A stretch of 10,296 bases of DNA from Clostridiales bacterium (GTDB lineage Bacteria > Bacillota > Clostridia > Christensenellales > CAG-917): the NCBI GenBank assembly GCA_014799525.1, contig JAAVHW010000029.1:6738-17033 (forward strand), read 5' to 3'. Shown piece by piece: positions 5,758 through 10,296 of this stretch. How positions within the stretch are numbered: the stretch's first letter is position 1; each line of letters starts with the position of its first letter. The translations under genes and the position numbers were made by a program. A model generated the notes under the pieces. The model searched no databases. It saw nothing but the letters and a program-made list of their open reading frames with translations, and was not told where the DNA came from.

Positions 5758-7152
5758 TCAACTCAGTTTTTCAACAACAAATCCTTCCTTTGTATCCTTG
5801 ACCGAGTAGCCAAGCTTTAGAATTTCCGCTCTTAATCTATCGGCCTCCGCCCAGTTCTTTTCCTGCTTTGCTTTGAGCCTTGCGCTTGCCATATCCATGA
5901 CTTCATCGGGAACATCCTGCTTGTTTTTCTGCTCATATGCCGCTATCACGTCTGCGGGATTTGCCTTGAACAGCCCAAGCAAGCCGTAGGTTTCACGCAC
6001 CTGCCTTGCATCGCTTACTGCGGTTTTGTCGCCTGCTGTCAGCTTTGCTCTTATACTCTTGAATATCGCAAACAGGTCTGCGAGCGATTTTGCCACGTTG
6101 AAGTCATCGTCCATTGCGCGGTTGAAGCTGTCGTCAATCTCGCGGCTGCCGCCGTCGCACTCTAAGCCGCTTTTGTCAACCTCGTCAAGCACCTTGTAGA
6201 AGTTGTACATATGCTTGTCCGCATCGGGGAAAAGCGTAGGCGTGACGTTTATATCGCCGCGATAGTTGGTTTGAAGCAATGCGTATTTGACGGTTTCCGC
6301 ACTGTATTCATTGAGCAAATCTTCAAGCAAAAGACTGTTGCCAAGCGACTTGCTCATCTTCTGACCGTTGACCTTAATAAGTCCGTTGTGTATCCAATAC
6401 TTTGCAAACTGCTTGCCCGTGAGCGCTTCGCTTTGAGCAATTTCATTCTCGTGATGCGGGAAAATCAAATCTCTGCCGCCGCCGTGAATGTCAATCTGCT
6501 CGCCAAAAGCCGCGCGGTTCATTGCCGAACACTCTATATGCCAGCCCGGTCTTCCCTTGCCCCAAGGAGATTCCCAAAACACTTCGCCCTCTTTTGCGGA
6601 CTTCCAAAGCGCAAAGTCCAAGGGATTGCGCTTGTTTTCCTCATTCTCTATACGCACGCTCTCGTACGCGTCCTCAAGCTTTCTGCCGCTAAGCTTGCCG
6701 TAGGGTCTAAAGCTCTCCACCGCAAAATATACGTCGCCGCGCTCCGTTGCGTAGGCGTGTCCGCCGTCTATCAACTGCTGAACAAAGTCAATGATGTTGT
6801 CAATATTTTCAGAAGCCTTGAGCCAGATATTTGGGTCGTCCACCTCAAAGCGGCGCATAAGCGCGTCTATACGCCCTATCATCATCTGCGCGTACTCGAG
6901 TGCGGGTATGCCCGTCTCATGCGAACGTGCGATAATCTTGTCGTCAACGTCCGTATAGTTGCGCGCGTATGTAACTGCGTATCCCGACTTTTCAAGATAC
7001 TTGCGTATGATATCGTAAATGAGCGCTTGATACGCATGTCCGATGTGCGCGTCACCCGACACCGTAATGCCGCATGCGTACATCTTGACAGCGTTTCCTT
7101 CAAGCGGAATAAACTCCTCTTTTCTGCCGCTTAGCGTATTGTAAATTTTCAT
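5758..7152 (-). CDS. cysS: Cysteine--tRNA ligase (CysRS, class Ia)
   Basis: CysRS charges tRNA-Cys with cysteine. From the ATG at 7152 it has 464 residues, typical for bacteria (about 460-480). Signatures: HIGH at 36-39, KMSKS at 265-269, and the zinc site formed by Cys28, Cys208 (GWHIECSAM), His233 and Glu237 (FPHHENE), matching the ligands known in E. coli CysRS. RNYTDVDDKI (65-74) and DIHGGGRDL (221-229) are also characteristic. The C-terminal part (about 340-464) is the DALR-type helical domain. The block normally reading CGPTVYD is CGITVSG here; the zinc-binding Cys is kept. The start was set at 7152 because GGGAGG lies seven bases upstream and MKIYNT is the usual N-terminus; an earlier in-frame start at 7176 lies in the repeat DNA. 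cysE lies upstream across a 139-base repeat-filled gap; a hairpin terminator follows directly. Confidence 0.97.
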   Translation of the reverse strand: MKIYNTLSGRKEEFIPLEGNAVKMYACGITVSGDAHIGHAYQALIYDIIRKYLEKSGYAVTYARNYTDVDDKIIARSHETGIPALEYAQMMIGRIDALMRRFEVDDPNIWLKASENIDNIIDFVQQLIDGGHAYATERGDVYFAVESFRPYGKLSGRKLEDAYESVRIENEENKRNPLDFALWKSAKEGEVFWESPWGKGRPGWHIECSAMNRAAFGEQIDIHGGGRDLIFPHHENEIAQSEALTGKQFAKYWIHNGLIKVNGQKMSKSLGNSLLLEDLLNEYSAETVKYALLQTNYRGDINVTPTLFPDADKHMYNFYKVLDEVDKSGLECDGGSREIDDSFNRAMDDDFNVAKSLADLFAIFKSIRAKLTAGDKTAVSDARQVRETYGLLGLFKANPADVIAAYEQKNKQDVPDEVMDMASARLKAKQEKNWAEADRLRAEILKLGYSVKDTKEGFVVEKLS

Positions 7153-7171
7153 AGCCAAACCTCCCACACTT

Positions 7172-7291
7172 CGCACACTTCGTGTGTTTACTGTTTACCG
7201 ACGTTCTCTATCTTGCAATTATTTTCTTCGCACGCTTCGTGTGTTTATCGTTTACTGTCTTGCGATTATTGCTCCTCGGGATGACGGCAAA
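7172..7291. repeat. Two units of the hairpin-headed repeat between cysE and cysS
   Basis: Unit 4 begins with CACAC-TTC-GTGTG (7174-7186) and continues TTTACTGTTTACCGACGTTC ... CTTGCAATTAT. Unit 5 begins with CACGC-TTC-GTGTG (7231-7243, one G-T pair) and continues TTTATCGTTTACTG ... TTGCGATTATTGCTCCTCGG, ending with ATGACGGCAAA right at the cysE stop. The sequence and the hairpin match the three units at 2172-2339. The block nearly fills the gap between the two genes, so any cysE-cysS mRNA would carry these hairpins just before the cysS ribosome binding site. Confidence 0.75.
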
Positions 7292-7834
7292 TCAACTCTC
7301 TTTGACTCGCTCGCCGTTCTGTCTAACGATACGCCCAGGAACGCCAACCACCGTAGAGTGCGGCGGAACGTCCTTGAGCACCACGCTACCCGCGCCAATC
7401 TTGCTGCCCTCGCCTATACGGACAGGACCAAGCACCTTTGCGCCAGCAGACACCATTACGCCGTCCTCAATCGTGGGATGGCGTTTGCCCTCGTCCTTAC
7501 CCGTGCCGCCGAGCGTAACGCCCTGATATAGCACGACGTCATTGCCAATCTCCGTCGTCTCACCTATAACTACGCCGACTCCGTGGTCTATGCACACTCT
7601 CACGCCAATCTCTGCCGCAGGGTGAATATCCACTCCCGTACGCACCTTTGAGCGATAAGATATGTAAAGCGCAACGCCCTTAAGCCCTTTCTGCCATAGG
7701 CGATGCGCATATCTGTACGCACATAAAGCCTTATATCCGGTATACGTGCGTTTTACAATTCTCCGCGAGAACGCGGCAGGGTCGGTTTCCATTATCTTGT
7801 CAAGGTCAAGCCTTTTTTGCACCCTAATCTTCAT
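7292..7834 (-). CDS. cysE: Serine O-acetyltransferase CysE, short form
   Basis: CysE transfers acetyl from acetyl-CoA to serine, giving O-acetylserine, the first step of cysteine synthesis. The C-terminal two-thirds (about residues 65-172) is a left-handed beta-helix of hexapeptide repeats ([47 protein letters not shown]). Catalytic residues match E. coli: Asp69 in DIHP, His84 in DHGVG, plus His119 in KRHPT. GGTGK and VVGVPGRIV are family marks. At 180 residues it is much shorter than E. coli CysE (273): the N-terminal helical domain is reduced, as in several Gram-positive and epsilon-proteobacterial forms, so a trimer is more likely than a hexamer (inference). The ATG at 7834 has GGGGT shortly upstream. 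The gene starts 30 bases after ftsH and is read with it; cysS follows, linking cysteine supply to its charging. Confidence 0.95.
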   Translation of the reverse strand: MKIRVQKRLDLDKIMETDPAAFSRRIVKRTYTGYKALCAYRYAHRLWQKGLKGVALYISYRSKVRTGVDIHPAAEIGVRVCIDHGVGVVIGETTEIGNDVVLYQGVTLGGTGKDEGKRHPTIEDGVMVSAGAKVLGPVRIGEGSKIGAGSVVLKDVPPHSTVVGVPGRIVRQNGERVKES

Positions 7835-7864
7835 TTATTACCCCATGGGCTCGCCGAGGCGCGA

Positions 7865-9874
7865 TTAAGCATTATCGTCCTCGGACGGAGTATTCCCATT
7901 ATCCGCGTTAGTTGCGTTATCTATGCTTTGCACTTTATCTTCACTGTGCGTATTATCGGCACCGTTTGCGCTTTCCGCTCTGTTTATCTTCGAGGAGAAA
8001 AGCCCGTCCTTATCATCGCTCTCCTCGCCGAACAACGCGTCTATCTCGTCTTCATAAATGGTTTCCTTCTCATAAAGAGCCTTGACCATTGCATCCATAA
8101 TGCTGCGGTTTTCCTTGAGTATATCGAGCGCAACCTTGTACTGTGCGTCAAGTATACGCTTGACCTCTTCGTCTATCTTTGCCGCAACCTCATCGCTGTA
8201 ATTGAGCTGAGTCTGATAATCGCGACCGAGGAACACCTCCTCGCTTGCGCCGAGGTACATGTTGCCAAGCGTATCGGACATACCCCATTCGGTAACCATC
8301 TTACGCGCAAGCTTTGATGCGCGCTGAATGTCGTTTGACGCACCCGTCGAGATATCCTTTATGACAATCTCTTCCGCGGCTCTACCTGCAAGCAGCATGG
8401 CAATGTTGTCAAGCAGCTTGCCCTTTGTCATATGATTGTCGTCATTCTCGGGCAAGGTTATCGTATAGCCTGCCGCCATTCCGCGAGGAATAATGCTCAC
8501 CTCGTGTACGCTGTCGCAGTGCTTCATGAGCTTTGCCACGATTGCGTGACCGCTTTCATGATATGCGGTTATCCTCTTATCTGTTTCCGTAACAAGTCTG
8601 CTACGCTTTGCAGGACCAGCCATAACCTTGTTTATAGCCTCGCTTACGTCCTTCATTGCAATGAGCTTACGGTCGTCACGGGCGGCAAGAATTGCCGCTT
8701 CGTTGAGGATATTTTCAATATCCGCACCTGTAAAGCCTGCTGTAAGTCTTGCAAGACTCTTGAAGTTTATGCCAGCTTCAAGCGGTTTGTTTCTGGAATG
8801 AACCTTGAATATCTCCTCTCTGCCCTTGACGTCGGGGACGTTGACGTAAATTTGTCTGTCAAATCTGCCCGGACGCATAAGTGCAGGGTCGAGTATATCC
8901 GCACGGTTTGTTGCCGCCATAACGATGATTGAGCTGCTCGCCTCGAAGCCGTCCATCTGAACGAGCAACTGGTTGAGGGTTTGCTCTCTTTCATCGTTGC
9001 CGCCGCCAAGACCTGCGCCTCTCTGTCTGCCAACCGCGTCAATTTCGTCAATGAAGATGATGCAGGGCATATTCTTCTTTGCCTGGTCGAAGAGGTCACG
9101 CACACGCGACGCACCAACACCAACGAACATCTCAACGAAGTCAGAACCGCTGATTGAGAAGAACGGCACGTTCGCCTCACCTGCAACCGCCTTTGCAAAC
9201 AAGGTCTTACCCGTTCCAGGAGGTCCTACGAGAAGTACGCCGCGCGGAATACGCGCGCCTATATCCGTATATTTTTTGGGGTGCTTGAGGAAATCAACAA
9301 TTTCCTGAAGCTCCTGCTTTTCCTCATCTGCGCCCGCAACGTCATTGAAGCGAACCTTGATGTCGCGCACCTGATTTGCGGACGACTTGCCAAAGTTCAT
9401 TGCCTGCGAGTTTGCACCCATGGACTTGCGCATTATGATGACGATGATTACCGCAATCACGATATAAAGCAAAATCGGCACGAGTATGCTTGAAATCATC
9501 GAGCCGCTTGATGGGTCGTTGTATCTGACGGGAACTGCACGGCAGTTGTTCGCGGCTTCGGGATTGATTTCTTCAATCAGCTTTGCCCATTCCTCAATGT
9601 TGTCCTGTATGATAGCACGGGACGGAATGTTGGCATAGTATTTGGCTTTGCTGTCACCTGCAAGCTTTATGTCAACCGTATAAGAGCCGTTGACGTAAAG
9701 GCTTTCGACCTTGCCCTCGTACAGCCACTCCTGAAGACTATCTCCTGCACCAGCTGCGCCGGAATAGTATATTTCCTTCGGCGCACTCAGTGTGTACGCC
9801 AAAATGATAGCGGCAATAATCACGATAATTATGAACGCCACTATGATTATATTACGTTTGGTGGATTGTTTCAT
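7865..9874 (-). CDS. ftsH: ATP-dependent zinc metalloprotease FtsH
   Basis: FtsH is a membrane-anchored hexameric AAA+ protease that extracts and degrades misfolded membrane proteins and short-lived regulators. The 669 residues show: TM helix 1 at about 9-28, an extracytoplasmic domain 30-125, TM helix 2 at about 126-148, Walker A GPPGTGKT at 217-224, the pore motif FVG at 250-252, Walker B CIIFIDE at 271-277, the second region of homology at 319-340 with arginine fingers Arg334 and Arg337, the zinc site HESGH at 439-443 and the third ligand Asp515 in SNDIQ. The last 55 or so residues are an acidic, Asn/Asp/Ser-rich tail without predicted structure, a common but variable end. The start has AGAGGAGG just upstream, a near-perfect ribosome binding site, and a strong promoter precedes it. 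cysE follows after 30 bases with no terminator. Confidence 0.98.
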   Translation of the reverse strand: MKQSTKRNIIIVAFIIIVIIAAIILAYTLSAPKEIYYSGAAGAGDSLQEWLYEGKVESLYVNGSYTVDIKLAGDSKAKYYANIPSRAIIQDNIEEWAKLIEEINPEAANNCRAVPVRYNDPSSGSMISSILVPILLYIVIAVIIVIIMRKSMGANSQAMNFGKSSANQVRDIKVRFNDVAGADEEKQELQEIVDFLKHPKKYTDIGARIPRGVLLVGPPGTGKTLFAKAVAGEANVPFFSISGSDFVEMFVGVGASRVRDLFDQAKKNMPCIIFIDEIDAVGRQRGAGLGGGNDEREQTLNQLLVQMDGFEASSSIIVMAATNRADILDPALMRPGRFDRQIYVNVPDVKGREEIFKVHSRNKPLEAGINFKSLARLTAGFTGADIENILNEAAILAARDDRKLIAMKDVSEAINKVMAGPAKRSRLVTETDKRITAYHESGHAIVAKLMKHCDSVHEVSIIPRGMAAGYTITLPENDDNHMTKGKLLDNIAMLLAGRAAEEIVIKDISTGASNDIQRASKLARKMVTEWGMSDTLGNMYLGASEEVFLGRDYQTQLNYSDEVAAKIDEEVKRILDAQYKVALDILKENRSIMDAMVKALYEKETIYEDEIDALFGEESDDKDGLFSSKINRAESANGADNTHSEDKVQSIDNATNADNGNTPSEDDNA

Positions 9875-9911
9875 CTGTCCTCCTCTAAAATGCCATAAAC
9901 GAATATATTAT

Positions 9912-9920
9912 ATTATAACA
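9912..9920 (-). promoter_or_regulatory. Possible second, extended -10 promoter for ftsH
   Basis: TGT-TATAAT on the minus strand is an extended -10 element 18 bases downstream of the first -10 box. It has no good -35 (GTTTTT at the right distance). It would give a leader of about 30 bases. The AT-rich setting makes a chance match possible. Confidence 0.35.
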
Positions 9921-9929
9921 CATTGAGTA

Positions 9930-9958
9930 ATTATAAAAACTAAATGCAAAAAAGTCAA
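9930..9958 (-). promoter_or_regulatory. Sigma70-type promoter for ftsH (and probably cysE)
   Basis: On the minus strand TTGACT (9958-9953) and TATAAT (9935-9930) are separated by exactly 17 bases. Five of six and six of six positions match consensus. Transcription would begin near 9923, leaving about 49 untranslated bases before the ATG at 9874. No CtsR, HrcA or similar heat-shock operator was recognised. Confidence 0.8.
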
Positions 9959-9960
9959 CC

Positions 9961-10080
9961 CACTTGTTGCTGATACTTTATGCACTATAATTATCCAGTG
10001 TACGCTACGTTTATAGTATGTTCAAAATTTTACGCTATAAATGTTAAAATTTGATTAAAATTAAATAAAGCTATTTTAGT
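9961..10080. other. AT-rich gene-free spacer upstream of ftsH
   Basis: This stretch is very AT-rich and contains no open frame worth reporting. A plus-strand TATAAT (9986-9991) with a poor -35 (TTGTTG, 9964-9969) could be an outward promoter towards the right-end element, but support is weak. TACGCTA occurs twice (10001-10007 and 10031-10037) without evident meaning. Confidence 0.4.
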
Positions 10081-10296
10081 AGACGGCTGCTCGTCGTGTA
10101 CCTTGAATGAAATAACCCCCTCTTTCCCTTCGGGCTTTTCTCCCACCACTCGTAAATCACCCCACAAAACGGGGACGTTTTGCGGGGACCCCCGATATGA
10201 CGCACCTTACAATGGTATCCATCGCTCGCGGGGGAGACAATCGGCGCTCGCCTACCGCCATATTTCACTCTTTATTCCACTCGGTCGCAGACGAAA
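10081..10296. repeat. GC-richer non-coding element with strong hairpin, possible dispersed repeat or structured RNA
   Basis: Base composition rises sharply after the AT-rich spacer. The most striking structure is CCCCACAAAACG (10160-10171), loop GGGA, CGTTTTGCGGGG (10176-10187): 12-base arms with one non-Watson-Crick position, which becomes a G-U pair if the minus strand is transcribed. A second small hairpin of the CCC-TTC-GGG type is near 10127-10137. Several overlapping short frames are open on the minus strand (for example 10071-10268), as expected from composition; none shows a recognised domain. It may be a non-autonomous mobile repeat, a structured RNA, or the edge of something beyond the window. 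Confidence 0.4.

Noticed and set aside
6211..7134. Long plus-strand open frame opposite cysS
   Set aside because: It is the antisense shadow of a strongly conserved tRNA synthetase gene and has no recognisable protein features.
7153..7176. Upstream start for cysS, adding 8 residues
   Set aside because: It overlaps the repeat hairpin and the ribosome binding site of the ATG at 7152.
10071..10268. 65-codon open frame on the minus strand at the right end
   Set aside because: It starts with GTG without a convincing binding site, overlaps other equally open frames and a strong hairpin, and resembles no family I can name.

Overview
The window reads as chromosomal housekeeping DNA from a bacterium, most likely an uncultured Firmicute of the Clostridia type. 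The support is intermediate GC content, clear GGAGG-like ribosome binding sites, AT-rich sigma70-type promoters, an AsnA-type asparagine synthetase next to AsnRS, a compact serine acetyltransferase beside CysRS, and a GlmM that resembles Gram-positive homologues. The lineage is inference; no rRNA or other taxonomic marker is present. No phage, transposase, CRISPR array, tRNA or rRNA gene was recognised.

Layout. 1-637 (minus) is the first 212 codons of asnA, which runs off the left edge. 660-2048 (minus) is asnS, 22 bases upstream of asnA and behind its own promoter, giving a two-gene asparagine operon that makes Asn and charges it onto tRNA. 2049-2583 is a gene-free spacer filled with short hairpin-headed repeats. 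2584-3936 (plus) is glmM, whose -10 box sits so close to the ATG that the mRNA is probably leaderless. 4002-4217 (minus) is a 71-residue XRE-type regulator convergent with glmM. 4218-4562 is gene-free but holds a strong plus-strand promoter with a perfect palindrome inside its spacer and two more palindromes behind it, followed by a 33-base inverted repeat.

The right half is a minus-strand series: ftsH (7865-9874), cysE (7292-7834), cysS (5758-7152) and an alpha/beta-hydrolase with a charged helical N-terminal extension (4563-5705). ftsH has a textbook promoter and strong ribosome binding site. cysE follows 30 bases later. The cysE-cysS spacer carries the same repeat family as the asnS-glmM spacer. 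A hairpin terminator separates cysS from the hydrolase gene. cysE (O-acetylserine synthesis, leading to cysteine) and cysS (cysteine charging) mirror the asnA/asnS logic of pairing amino-acid supply with aminoacylation. FtsH is membrane protein quality control and is probably linked only by position.

The right end (about 10081-10296) is a GC-richer, gene-free block with a 12-bp hairpin and looks like a dispersed repeat or structured RNA. The most unusual material is non-coding: the two-locus repeat family, the palindrome-rich promoter near the XRE gene, the leaderless glmM start and the right-end element. No previously undescribed multi-gene system can be demonstrated here.
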